DNA from: Macrolepiota albuminosa
Taxonomy: Eukaryota; Basidiomycota; Agaricomycetes; Agaricales; Agaricaceae
Assembly (NCBI GenBank): GCA_027475525.1
Contig: JAMWFC010000005.1
Coordinates: 1,426,001-1,490,000, forward strand
DNA: 64,000 nt
Direction: 5' to 3'
Position numbers and translations under genes: made by a program. The stretch's first letter is position 1, and each line of letters starts with the position of its first letter. The notes beneath the pieces were generated by a model, which was not told the DNA's origin, ran no database searches, and saw nothing but the letters and a program-made list of their open reading frames with translations. Below, piece after piece: positions 23,018 to 34,266 of the stretch.

Positions 23018-23613
23018 TGTCAGGGAACTCCTCATTTCTTCCTTCTTTCACTCCTTATTTCTTCACTCTTCTTTCATTCATTCTCTTATTCCTTTTGTTA
23101 TTCTCTCATTTTACTGTTTCTATTCTTTTAACACTATCTGTTAGTACTATTCTCAGCTCTTGAGGTGCTCTGGTTCTTTATCTCATTTTACTGTTTCTAT
23201 TCTTTTAACACTATCTGTTAGTACTATTCTCAGCTCTTGAGGTGCTCTGGTTCTTTAGCTATCATTCAGACAAGTGTGGGCCCTTCAGCACTGCATACAG
23301 ACTGCTTATATAAGCTGGAGTTTGTCTTTCTGACCTCCAAAGTCTAGAGTTTTCCTGCCTTGTTTGTGCACTTGTTTGTTTAGGCAATTTTTGAGTTTTT
23401 AAAGTTTTGTTGTACTGTACAGTTGTTTTCCATGCTTCAGAGGCCCCAGAAGTGTCCAACTTGGCATAGGGAATCCATAGACTTGTTCTCTTTAAATCTC
23501 CCTCTGCCAGGTGAGTAGTTATTATGATATTGTTAGTATATACTCTAATATACTTTGGATCTCCCTCTGCCAGCTGGGTGACTGAGCCATAGCCTCCAGA
23601 GGTTGCCCTTACA
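23018..23613 (+). repeat. LTR-A copy A4, 3' LTR of Gypsy-1
   Basis: It starts TGTCAGGGAACTCC and ends GCCCTTACA, 596 bp including a 77-bp duplication at 23104-23257. A TATATAA motif lies near 23307 (gcttatataag), as in other LTR-A copies. Confidence 0.9.
23104..23257. repeat. 77-bp tandem duplication no. 3
   Basis: Two identical copies (23104-23180 and 23181-23257) lie in LTR-A4. Confidence 0.96.
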
Positions 23614-24329
23614 CACTCCTGCCCTCGCTTGTTCAGCCACATAACCAATGCTGGTGCCCACCCTCAAGCTCTGGACCCCACCAATCAACCCTGGTACACA
23701 GCCCTATACAGCCAATGGGCCTCGACTGACTTCCTGACACCACAACAGGCCCTGACCAATTCTTCCAGCACCACACCCATACCTAGACTATACACCACAC
23801 AGGACTCATACCTGGACAATACACTGCACAGGACTGACTGCATGGAGCACAGCTCCAGAACTCATCCAAATGACCTGGATCTTACCCACCATAGGTATTT
23901 AACTTGCAGCCAGCAACTCATTACACTAGTCTTGATATTGCCATAACTTCTGCCTCTATACCCATCTGCTTATTTTGTACAACTTGCTCAACCTATTTTC
24001 TTCTCTCCAAAAGTTTCCCAGTTCACTAAGTCTCACTTCAATCTTCTCTTCTGTTTCCTGGTCTCAGTCTTCCTTCCCAATCTCCTCCTCATTGTCTCTC
24101 TGCCCTTCCCAGCTCTGCTCTTCTTCATCGCCTCTTGGACTTAGCCTGAGATCCTGCCTACTTGCCTCTTCAAACTCCAGCATCCTCCATACATCCTAGA
24201 GAACCCTCATGCCTTACCCAAAACTCCAGAGCTTGCCCACCATGGCTTGGAGACATCCTGTAGACTTTGAGTCTATCTAGTAAGGACCCACTTGCAATCA
24301 GAAGCCCCCATCATCAGCAGAACCTGACA
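23614..24329 (+). repeat. Decayed LTR fragment related to the Gypsy-2 LTR (forward)
   Basis: Patches such as GAACTCATCC, CTAGTCTTGATATTGC and the end AGAACCTGACA occur in the same order as in the intact Gypsy-2 LTR (49038-49808). The 5' part is not recognisable and almost all CpG is gone. Open frames here are accidental. Confidence 0.5.
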
Positions 24330-24831
24330 ATCTCCAATCATACATACTCCAGTTTGACCTCTAATAAGCAAATCATACATGCTCATCTGAGTTCATAGTC
24401 TTCAATCATACATGCCTACCTCTACTCTACTTCTAACAAGAATCCCAAAATCTCCATCTCCTGCCTCCAGAAACCTCTTACTATAAAAACTATACATCAC
24501 ACTTGTACAAACTACACTACACCAAATCAAGTCTCACTGCCCACCCATGCACAATGTGTTACACCATCATTTTCTCCAACCAACAACCTCAGACATCTGG
24601 CTATATCCACACTATGTAACATTGTACCTCATCCCCCAAATTCTCTTAACTTTTATAAACCTTCTGTCAGTATTTCATATAAGCACACCACAATCAATGA
24701 TGTCACTGTTCTTTCTTTCACATCATGCACCACTGTTGTTCCCTACTGGCTTTTCCTCCATTGTCCATTCATCTCACCTACAACTCTGATACAAAACTGT
24801 TGCATTGTCATTCTCATGTATATATACACTC

Positions 24832-25606
24832 TGTCAGGTTCTGCTGAGTCAGGAGCTTTTCCAGAAAACAACGCCCTTATGAGGTGGACTTGATCTATGT
24901 GTACTCAGGTGTCTGGAACTCTGGACCATGCTCCAGAGTTCAAGATGTGAACAAGGGAATTTTTAGAGTTGGGGACTTAGTCTGGGAATTGAGGAAGTCA
25001 AAGGGGGTTAAGGAGTTAGGGTCAAGTCGAGAACTGGGGGTTCTAAGACAAGACCAGGGTTAGTAAACTTAAATTATGGAGTGTGTACCAATCTCAAGAG
25101 CACACATATCAATCAAAGTGTGCCAGTCAGTGCATATCAGTCAAAACCAAAGAGCATGCAAACAATCAGTGTAATATCAAGACTACAGTAATACAAGTGG
25201 GTGGCTACTCTTTAAGTACATGTAGGGGTCACTCTAGGTTCCTGAGGGGTTCTGGGATGTCTGGAGCAGTTTCAGGAGTTAATGGGTGGTGGTGGGTGGA
25301 AGGGGAATTGTATACTAGGGATCGTGCATGTGGAGCACATGATCAATTGGCATGGAGAGAATGCTGTGATGTGTGATGTGTGATAGCCAGGGTGATTGGC
25401 ATGATCTGATCATTGATTGTGGGATAATGGCCATGCTAGCAGGTGGTTCTGAGGTCTGTGATGCAGGGCTGTCAGAGGCATGTGTGATGGCAGGGTTTGA
25501 TGTGTGTGATGGCAGTTCTGGCAGTCATGATGGTGGGAGTTGTGTTATGGGGTTGGCAAAGGAGTCCTGGATGAGGTTCCAGAGGTGTCCTGGGGGGGTC
25601 ATGATA
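24832..25606 (-). repeat. Decayed reversed LTR of the Gypsy-2 family
   Basis: This 775-bp unit begins TGTCAGGTTCTGCTGAGTC on the plus strand, the reverse complement of the Gypsy-2 LTR end, and finishes GGGGTCATGATA, the reverse complement of its start. Where the intact LTR has CpG this copy has TpG or CpA nearly throughout. Flanks CACTC and CAGTC may be a mutated target duplication. The open frames at 25083-25651 are by-products. Confidence 0.82.
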
Positions 25607-25790
25607 CAGTCACACTTGGTACTTTACCCTCAGTCAATTGTATTGAACTGAGGGTGAGTCCAAGCAACGTATTCTACACCATGATACACTGATAGAACTG
25701 CCATAGATAAAGTTGCTTACCATCTGTCAGGTAGTTATAATAAGTCAATTGTATTGAACTGAGGATAAAGTTGCTTACCATCTGTCAGGT
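25607..25790. other. Scrambled short duplications, no gene
   Basis: A 22-bp word (AGTCAATTGTATTGAACTGA..) occurs at 25632 and 25743. A 27-bp word (GATAAAGTTGCTTACCATCT..) occurs at 25706 and 25764. The two are interleaved, as expected after a template switch rather than a simple tandem copy. Confidence 0.7.
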
Positions 25791-27990
25791 CTATAAGTTT
25801 AGGATTGTTGAGTTCTAACACCTTCATATCTCCACCTGCTAGTACCTGTGGATAAACAACTAATTCTTTGGAGGACTCCCCATGGCCTAGCTGTGGACAA
25901 TATCCTGTCTCTCAAACTCTCTCTATCTGCATGAATGAAAATCTTTATAGGACTTCTGTTTTCAATTAAAGAAAGAGCTTGTTAATCATATGGAGCAAGC
26001 ATTCTCTGATTCACACAATTTTGCATCTCTGAAAATATCCCTGAAAATGTATGAATGCCCACCAACTCTACTCTACTGATGACCTTCATAGCTTCTCACA
26101 TTGGTAACACACTGATCCAATTGGTAAAATTATAGATTAATGGTCTCTGCCTCTGGCATAAGTTCAATCACACTCAATAGTATGGCAATGACCCTTGGAT
26201 AAAATCACTCCAAACTAGCACTGCTGATGAGCACCCATTGTAGATGTCCACAGATAGTGTCCACACAAGCACCTCACATTAGTGCATGGGTACCACTAGG
26301 AGTGGCATGTCTTAGCACTTCAGGAGCTAATTTTTGCATATTTTTACACTGATAACTTGCAGCTGGAGCCTGTAATTACTCCAGGACCACTTTTTATGGC
26401 ATCACCTATTCTTAGTACCACTCCTGACACCTTGCCGCACCTTGCCATACACAGACACAGACACTTGGCATTAGTCAATCTAGAATGATGCTCTTAGCCA
26501 GTGGCAGTGCTAACAGGACAGAATGATGAAATATTTTCATGACAGACAGCTGAGAGTTTCACCTTAGCACCTGACATCGCTTAACACCTTGCCAACTCAG
26601 ACTGACAGCATAATTGTGGACTTTTTTACTATATAGTTTAATTCACAGCATTTACTGACACATGAATACTTACTTTTTATTAGTAGTACATCATCAATTT
26701 GGCAGTAGGGATTGTATCTCAATATTTTGGTCACCCTATGTAACAGACTACTTTTTGTTGACCATGTCAGCAAGAGGACTCTGCTTTAGTTTTTTCTCTC
26801 TCTCTCTGCAATCTCTTAGCACCTTGCAACCACAGCTGGGCATTTGTGCTCAGATCTGCTAAGCAATCCTGTCATTTTATCATCTCTTTTTAGGTGCTAT
26901 CACTTAGCACCTCTTAGCACCTTTCCTTGGTGACACTCTCCTGCACCTCTTAGTGCCTGTTCTTGGCAACTCTTCCATGCTGCTTAGCACCTTTCCTTGG
27001 TGATTATCCTGTGTCTCTTAGCACCTTTTCTTAGCAACTCTCTCTCATGCCTCTTAGCACCTTTCCTTAGCAACTCTTAGCACTCTCTTGCCACATTTTG
27101 AAGCCGTATATAATAAGCACCTCCAATCACCCACTTTCCTTGCCACCAACCTTTTGCCTACTGTGCATTCTCTGGGACCTGTCTGGGACTCTCTTACACA
27201 CTTAGCATGCTCAAAGCTATATTGACTAAGTAGCTGTACTAGTGACAGTGCACCTTAGCCCAATTTGAGTATCATCACTGCTTCACAAGGAATGTGCTTT
27301 AAACATCCACCACATCATCCAATCTCCCTTACACATCTCCACTTACTCCATAACATGCTCAATTTTGCATTTCCTATAAGTCATGCTATATAGACTGCTG
27401 CCTTGATTGCCTTTTGGAGATGTCACTGACTAGGAAAGTTGCTACCCTTGTCACAAAGAACTTTGACCCCTCTCACAACATTACTGTTGATTGTAACATA
27501 CAAGTATCTCATGTTCAAAACCATCAGGCTGTGACTTTACACATTCTTTGGACTAAGACAACATGATTCAATAGTGCTGATTGCTGTTTGACACAGAGGA
27601 ATGATTTATTCTGTCCTGTCTGTGCTCTGACAAACCATCTTCTAATCAACCACCCATCTGATGGTTTCTCTCTATTCACTTTTTATGACTCTTCTGATAA
27701 CAGACTTTCACTGACTTTCCTAACAAATTTCTCTCAACTACAAATAGTAACTCTAATTCACATCCACTGTACTCTGCTAACTACTATTCCACAGAAATTT
27801 ACTCAACAACAGACCTTGAGATTGTGCATGGACACAGCTATCATATTGGTGGTTCAGTAAAACTATTTTCTGATAGAGTGTCACCTTACATCATAATGAA
27901 ACACAGTAGCTGGAGTTCTCTATGTTTTCTTATATATTGGCAAAAATTAAACACCATTGTGCCAAACACAATTGTCTCAGCATGGGAAGC
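25791..27990 (+). pseudogene. Tyrosine recombinase of the DIRS-like fossil (split by LTR-B2)
   Basis: The N-terminal DNA-binding half is readable up to 26224, with segments such as KERAC, ECPPTLL, HKFNHTQ and NDPWIKSLQTST. LTR-B2 is inserted in the codons for STA. Coding resumes at 27278 with ALIAFWRC near 27395, TLHILWTKTT near 27535 and CPVCALTNHLLINHP near 27620. The catalytic C-terminal signature GHSYHIGGSV lies near 27830, where a GHxxRIGG motif is expected; the arginine is a histidine here. HSSWSSLCFLIYWQK near 27905 corresponds to the final GRW..F..YW block. Stops and frameshifts are present. The order matches basidiomycete tyrosine recombinases found with DIRS-type RTs. Confidence 0.72.
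26225..27277 (+). repeat. Solo LTR-like unit, family B (B2), inside the recombinase
   Basis: This 1,053-bp unit begins TGATGAGC and ends GTATCATCA. The 4-bp target duplication CTGC lies at 26221-26224 and 27278-27281. It has the same internal runs of CTTAGCACC as B1. Excision rejoins the recombinase frame. Confidence 0.85.
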
Positions 27991-28325
27991 TTCATGCCAC
28001 TGTTTTACCCAAGATCATAACCTTGAAAACATTCTAACTGCTGAATGGTCCAACCCTCTCAATCATGCTTTATCTTGATACTAATATCAACTATTCCTAC
28101 CTCACCTGCTTCCCTCACTTACACTACACATGCACTCCACTTACACATCTGGCTTCCATGCATTGTATGTACCTCCTTACCTATATGACTCCTGTGTACT
28201 TCTACTTTTATATCAAATTAATCCCTGCTCACACTTCTAAAATTTCTTATAGTCAGCATAGTTCCAGTGGGTAGGTATGGCCAAGGTTGAGCTGTGCCTG
28301 GTCAGAGTATTCACTGCTCCTACTG

Positions 28326-29065
28326 CAGCTGTTTCTGCATATGGAATGAGGCACATTCCTCCTGCCAAATCCACTGCCCATTAATCATTTATTCATTCTT
28401 GTCCATCCCTCCTAACCCAGCCTGTCAAGACTCATTCAAAGATTCTTTCGAAGACTTGAGACTAATGATCGAACATAAGAGGGAGACAACTGAGTTAATT
28501 GCCTGAAGAAAATTACTGAATACATGAGGTTTTATAGTAGTTAGAATAGGGAAAATCAGAATCAGGATGAGATCGAATAGGGAAAGATTTCAGAAATGTA
28601 GTACAATGTGATAAAACTAGGGGAAAAATAAGGAGAATAAACATAGGAGAAATACGTAACTAGGAGCAAACAAGATATAGGAAAATGCTGACAAGAGTTG
28701 TTCCAAGTAAATACAAGAGATCGGTAAGTTTGTGACACAGCCTTATTGTAAGCTGAGCTATGTGCCATGCTGGCTAGCCCAGCATGAAATAAGGCAGGTG
28801 ATGTGCAAGGACTTTTTTCCTATTCCTTTTTAAGATATATCCACTAAGGTAATATACAGGTGAAACCCCAACTTGTTTCATCTTACACTTCACAAAATTT
28901 ACCTTTTTTCCATCCTTAAAATGCTAAGCAACTCTGAAAAGAGCCCACCTGCTCATTTGCTGCTCTCACCACAGCTGCTTCTGCATATGAAATGAGGCAG
29001 GTTCCTCCTGCCAAATCTACTGTCCATTAATCATTTATTCATTCTTGTCTGTCCCTCTTAACCCC
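28326..29065. repeat. Direct repeat of about 100 bp flanking LTR-F (28326-28422 and 28965-29065)
   Basis: Both copies contain the words TCTGCATATG(G/A)AATGAGGCA and CATTAATCATTTATTCATTC in the same order. They lie on either side of the reversed LTR-F copy (28423-28737). Function unknown. Confidence 0.7.
28423..28737 (-). repeat. Solo LTR, family F (reversed)
   Basis: This 315-bp unit reads TGTCAAGACTC..GTTTGTGACA on the plus strand. The target duplication CAGCC lies at 28418-28422 and 28738-28742. The forward copy at 61080-61397 is its homologue. A TATA-like TATAAAA occurs in the family on the LTR sense strand. Confidence 0.88.
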
Positions 29066-29677
29066 AACTCATGAAACAATAAATAGTATAAAACAGTAAA
29101 AATTCATTAGCAAACAGAATTTAAAAGCAATATATTTTGTAGAGCTACAATAAAAAAAAAGCACTGTGCTTTTTGGTCAGCTTTTTAGTTGGCTTCCATA
29201 GTAAGAGGTTGCAGGGCATCTTCACTGTCAACCACAGTGTGGTTGTAAGGGCAATCTCTGGAGGTTGTGGCTGATCACACAACTGAGAGGGAAATCCAAA
29301 GTTTATTAGACAGTTACCATACAATGGGGAGAATAACTAATCTCTTTCCATCCAAAACTCAAACATTCTCAAAAATATTCTCTTGCATTCACTAAAAATA
29401 GCCTTAGTGTGCTGAGCCCAGGACTTATTGCCAGTTCTTTACATTTAAGTAGATAGGCATAGCTGTTAGTCATGTCTTCATCACGCATTCAATAACAAAG
29501 GACAGATTTGTAAAGGAAATGCACCCATTCAAATGCTGATGATGTAACTTGGTCTGAATGGCAAAAGACATAGTTTACTTGATTATTTGCTGCAAATGTA
29601 GAAGATAAGCTGTTAACAAAATTCTACAACAAAACAAGAATGTATACAGAAATGTATAGCTCAAGACTCAGGACTAT
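28738..29677. other. AT-rich repeat-derived spacer, no gene
   Basis: It contains a second copy of the direct repeat noted at 28326 and a 69-bp end fragment of LTR-A (29233-29301). The rest has no recognisable coding sequence. It forms the downstream flank of the MFS gene, whose stop is at 29678. Confidence 0.5.
29233..29301 (-). repeat. LTR-A end fragment (reversed)
   Basis: TGTAAGGGCAATCTCTGGAG is the reverse complement of the LTR-A terminus. Similarity is lost after about 69 bp. Confidence 0.75.
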
Positions 29678-31465
29678 CTATGATTTGGTAATTTTATCTG
29701 CAGATTTTTCCAAAGAAGTATTATCAATATTGGTTTGCAAGGTCCTTGCCCGAGCTTCAACAACATATTTACGCGCCTTAAGCCCTCCTTCATATCCAAA
29801 CCATGTGAAACGGTTACAATGGGGACCACGCAAGAAAAGAATGAATAATTGCCATCCATACCAGCCCATGTTAAGTGCAGCTCCTGCTCTCCAACCATAC
29901 ATAACAAATACCTTGGTACCAACTGATGTACCAAGGACTTGACCAATGAAGATCTATTGCAGAATCCATTGGCATGAGCCAAATGAAGAAGACGAAGGAC
30001 ATACTGAAAGAATCATGATGGCGTTAAGTCTTGCCCGTGCTGTTACAGAGATCCTGCAAAGTGATTTAGTATTTTAAAAAGAAAACAGTGTGATCGCTCA
30101 CTCAAAAACTGCAGTTGAGAGAGAAACTTGTAGCATTTGCCGAAAGACATCCAGTCCAAACGTTGCAATGATTACAGCACCAATATTGATACCACCAGCA
30201 CCAGTTTGAATGGCCTGGAAGAGAATAAGGCATATGATTGCGATGAGAGATGCACACCATGGGATGAGCAAGTCAATAGCTCTTCCAACTAAAGGACCCA
30301 TAGCCACACCAAACATGCCAACTAGACCAAACAAACCAATTACCAGTCTGTGTGACTCCTTAGAAATCCCCATTGGGAAAAGAAACAGAGAAGCCTACGT
30401 TGAGTAGTGATATGGTGGTCCTCCCAGAAGAAACGTCAAAGTCACCCAAAAATTACTAAAGCAGGCACTTGAGCCAAGGTTAATCAGCGACGCCTGGATT
30501 AGTAATGGTTCTGTGACACAGAACTTCGCCATCGTCCAGAGAATAGCCCAATATGTCAAATCCTTATTCTTGGAGGGATAGTCAGGAAGCATAAAATACA
30601 TCCCGAACAATACGACAGCCTGAGTCCCGATCGCCATGTAATATACAACACGCCAGGTCGTAAAGTTTGCAATGACCCCTGCCAGGACTCTTGCAATTAG
30701 AATGCCAAAAAGTAGGCCTGAAAGGACAACTGAGATGGCGGAAGCACGTTTTTCAGCTGGAGCCAAGTCCGCAGCCAATGGTAAAAGAATTTGGGGAGCA
30801 ACAGAGACCATCCCGACGCAAAAAGACAGCACCTCAAATGCAACTAGATTATTTGTGATAGCAAGACCAATAGTCAGAGCCGTGGAAAGAGTTGTCAGAA
30901 GGATGAGGAGTTGCCGTCGACGGACTAAGTCACCGAGAGGTGATATCAGGAGAAGACCAGTAGCATAACTTTTTAATCAATGCAGCTGACGTCTCGGTCG
31001 ATTAGGAAATAAAACTGACCCAGCTTGTATAAGAGTAGGAATTCTGCAACGAATGAGCATGCACTACTTAAAAACCGAGACAAAGCGGACCTAGAGACCT
31101 CATTGTAGGACACGTTAAATGATTCGGAGAATTGTACTGTCAGTGTAATGAGCATACCACGCTCGACTCTCAATCTGGCAAACAAAGAGGCTCACTGAGC
31201 AAAGGTTGGCAATAATAGAGGTTTGCAACCACTAGGCCACGCTGCATCAACACTACTAGCCTCAATTACAAAATGATCAAAACCTACCAAAAGTGCTTGC
31301 AAATCCAAATGAGACGTTCAAAACCAGACCAAAGTGAAAAGGTTTGGTAGGGTTATAACGGAGTCGTTGTGGTATTGAAAGGAAGCCAAAGTCATAGGCA
31401 GATAGTTGATGATCGCTTTCCTCTGCACTAGAGCGCGTTGTTGCAGAAACTGGTGGCTCAGTCAT
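29678..31465 (-). CDS. Major facilitator superfamily transporter, 8 exons, 474 aa
   Basis: A predicted 12-helix plasma-membrane transporter of the MFS type; the substrate cannot be told from sequence. Exons I infer: 31465-31288, 31231-31196, 31136-31091, 31043-31020, 30968-30399, 30347-30102, 30053-30005 and 29953-29678. Together they make 1,425 nt, exactly 475 codons with the stop and no internal stop. All introns are GT-AG; the third has the unusual donor GTCCGC. The hydrophilic N-terminus (about 45 residues) ends in PTKPFHFGLVLN. A loop motif SPLGDLVRRR lies at about residues 102-111, equivalent to MFS motif A. LAADLAP and WRVVYYMA precede the central loop, and GGPPYHYST, VGRAID and GAGGIN follow. 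The C-terminus ends in FTWFGYEGGL plus a charged tail. It resembles fungal MFS proteins of this length. The start is the only methionine that gives the conserved N-terminal block. It is divergent from the PEBP gene across 1.9 kb. Confidence 0.9.
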
Positions 31466-33335
31466 CGTGGGATATGCGTTGAAAGATGTTGGCAGTTCAC
31501 ATCATCTAAGTCAGCGAAGAATCGATAACGGCCCGAGCACTCTCATCAAGATTAGCAGAGATATACTTATGAGCATCAAAATTTGGAATTCGTGGGAAGC
31601 TCTCAACAATTATAATGTAGATCCTGCTCTTCTCTGGTTAGTCTCTCTGCTGCGACATTTTTAAGCAGAATGATGCTAATTGTGGCTCATTCGGCATTCA
31701 TAGCTTTAAACAACGGGTGGATACTGTTGGAAGGAAGGATATGAAAGGTGACCTTGATATGAAACAGCAGCGGTAAATAACTTCTACATACTGCATTCCC
31801 CCCTCCATTATCTGCTGCCAATTATCTTGTGCGACACTATGCATTTGCCTGATAGATTATGTGAGACCAGAAAAGTAACAAGTATCAAAGTCGTGTTGAT
31901 AATCAAAATTTGCCATTCCAGTTTCATCGCTGTCTGATAACTCAAATCTTGATACTTTTCAAGAAAAGAGTCAGAGTACAGCAGTTAAATACCACACGAT
32001 ATACGTCCTGGAAGGCTTAAACGCGTTATTTAGGCGGTGGCGGGTTCGTAGAGTCATGCGTGAAATTGTGCTCGCCGTCGGCACGCTACAATAATTTGTT
32101 GGGACGTACCTGGTGACCAGGAAAGGTGCACGTATGTGTCTTCACAAGCAATGCGTGTAATTTTTAGGAAGGGGCAGGACGGTGAAACATAATTGAAGGC
32201 TGCCGCACGGTTGTGGGGAATAAAGGAATAAAGGTGAGAATAGATTGTGGTAGGTACCTGCACGTGACCTGGGAATACTTAATGCCGACAGACGAGCCCT
32301 ACGATGCGATGCCACCAGGATGCTTCTTCCTCATGCTGCTCGCACTTGTTGCAATCATCTTCTAGGGACTTGATCTCCTGTCAGTGGCTTCCTGCAGCTT
32401 GTTGGAGTTGGCCAACTGGAAGGACGAGAAGGAACTTCCCCCGGACAATGATGATCGTAGTCGTATATCAAAAATATCACGGACTTTAGGCATGTCATAT
32501 GGATCCTTCCACAACTACGAAAAAATTGCAAAACCAACCATAGAAAAGATGCCTGAGACCTAAGATCGAAATTTCTTAGGGAATTGTGCAATGTTATTGA
32601 AAGCCAAAGTCATCCGACGTTTCTTCTCTAGATCTGGTCATTTACAGGAGATACAAATAGTCAACATTCCTTCCCTCAGGCTCGCTACAGTCATGAAGCT
32701 ACAGTAAACCCGGGCCAGTCTTCGCGCTTCCTTCCTCGGGCAAAGTGACCTCACATTGAAAAGCTGCGCTGCTCAAAATTCTTTTCTAATGCGAGTTGGC
32801 TCTAAAGGGGGCGATGGTTGGCTTAATGCTTGATCTAAGTCGGCTTTCCTGCCGTCGTTCTGATATTGGTACTCATGCTGAGAAATTCGGAGTCGTCTTC
32901 CTGCTACCCATTTGTTACACTTACGATGTCAGTAATTTGAAACTTTCACATCTGTCGTACCACGGTCGTGTAATATTCTATCACGGCCTGGCGACCACCT
33001 TTGACCTGCTCGGTATTCTGGAGGCTGAAGCCACATAAATCGCAAGTCCCGGTACTGTTAACCCTTTACCTGATTATTTTGTTTCGTCTTTGCCTCTTAC
33101 CTTGAGCCCAAGGCGGCCTTTCTGCTACCTTATTGTTCTGACCATGATGTGAGTAATTCGGGAATTTCACACATCTGTTGTACCACACCCGTCTGATGTA
33201 CGATCTTCCCTTCTGATATTCCAAATTCTCACATTCTTATTCTCTTCCTTGAGGTTTCTGCAGAATCGATGTACCAAACGCATGATTCACTCTCAGCCTC
33301 CAGGGCACAGGGCTAATCTTCTGAATCAAGTAGGG
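31466..33335. other. 1.9-kb divergent intergenic region between MFS and PEBP genes
   Basis: No coding sequence is recognised; open frames of 60-80 codons on both strands lack motifs and overlap each other. The base composition resembles the flanking host genes rather than the CpG-poor repeats. It should contain the promoters of both genes. An imperfect direct repeat of about 70 bp lies at 32900-33186. Confidence 0.5.
32900..33186 (+). repeat. Imperfect direct repeat upstream of the PEBP gene (32900-32970 and 33115-33186)
   Basis: Both copies share TTTC(C)TGCTACC, GATGT(C/G)AGTAATT, TTTCACA(CA)TCTG and GTACCAC in the same order and spacing. They lie about 430 and 215 bp before the start codon. 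Confidence 0.65.
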
Positions 33336-33342
33336 TATAAAA
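33336..33342 (+). promoter_or_regulatory. TATA box of the PEBP gene
   Basis: TATAAAA lies 55 bp before the ATG at 33397. That predicts a transc start about 30 nt upstream of the start codon and a very short leader. Confidence 0.6.
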
Positions 33343-33396
33343 TGGGCAGGGCTGACTCAGTGGATATCCTCTTCTATTTGACGCCAAACTCACAGT

Positions 33397-34197
33397 ATGG
33401 TTCAATCATTGAGTTTCATCCTTCTATCTGTTGCTGGGCTGGCTGTCTGTCATGGTAACCAAGGCAATCATCTTAGTCTGGGTCTTGTCAAACAAGCATT
33501 CAAAGATGCCTCTGTGAGTCTTGATATTACATGGAGATGCTATCATGATCTAACATAGACCAGATCCCGTCAACATTGTCCATCAATTTCAACCCAAAGG
33601 CACTCCTGGAGGTTACTTTTCCTCAGCCCTCAGGAAAGTCAATCACCCTTCACCCAGGCATTCACCTTCCAATCGACGGTCAGTGACGTAGTAAAGAAAC
33701 CTTGACGCTCACTCATGGAACTTTTTTTTTTACAGCTACTGCAGGCCCGCCATCCTTCAGTGCTGTGGGAAACATTGGAGAAGGCCCCTTTGTCGTTGTG
33801 GCTGTTGACCCCGACGCTCCACCACCATTTCAAGACGAAATTAGGCATTTCCTTGGTGCAAACTTTTTCCACAACAGCGGCCCACATGCTGGCGGTCTTG
33901 TCAACAAGACCGCTGCGATCTCTGAATTCCTCCAGCCAGCTCCTCCTCCCGGCTATGCTCATCGGTAAGCCCTATGATAACTGTGTGCCTGTAACTTTCT
34001 CGGCTTGACATTCTACCCTGCAATACAGGTACACCTTCTTATTGTTTGAACAGCCTTCAGAGTTTAACAGCCAGACACTGGTCACTCCAAACACCTCTGT
34101 AGAAGGGTTCCACATCAGTATGTTTGCAGCAGCTACTGGGTTGGGAGACCCCATTGCAGGAACGTTCATGCTTGTTCGTAACACAACTACGACTTAA
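33397..34197 (+). CDS. Secreted phosphatidylethanolamine-binding-protein (PEBP) family protein, 4 exons, 209 aa
   Basis: Exons 33397-33513, 33564-33678, 33736-33964 and 34029-34197 total 630 nt, 209 residues plus stop, with GT-AG introns in correct phase. The start gives a hydrophobic signal peptide of about 19 residues ending in CHG, so the product should be secreted. The PEBP core carries the hallmark DPDAP at residues 102-106 in the context VVVAVDPDAPPP. RHFLGANF follows, then the ISEFLQPAPPPG segment, and FLLFEQP and GLGDPIAGTFML near the C-terminus. Members bind phospholipid head groups or act as protease or kinase regulators; the role of the secreted fungal group is not established. The gene is convergent with the pectinesterase gene, with 69 bp between the stop codons. 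Confidence 0.92.
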
Positions 34198-34266
34198 CAT
34201 ATTGTACGCTATGAATAGAATGGGAAACAGAACGTATTTTGAACTATTCATAACATAAGTTTTTTT

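Larger units (their letters stand above)
10328..23613 (+). mobile_element. Gypsy-1: Ty3/gypsy chromovirus remnant with LTR-A ends
   Basis: The 5' LTR (10328-17016, interrupted) is followed by a degraded pol from RNase H through integrase to a chromodomain. A 3' region with polypurine tract (23005-23017) and the 3' LTR (23018-23613) close the element. Inserted into it are Copia-2, solo LTR-B1 (17360-18350) and the reversed LTR-C with its own guests (20036-22984). Removing these inserts leaves a colinear element that lacks gag, protease and RT. No matching target duplication was found at the outer ends. Confidence 0.8.

Noticed and set aside
25083..25651. Frames of 97 and 92 codons at 25.1-25.65 kb
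   Set aside because: They lie within a reversed decayed LTR (24832-25606).
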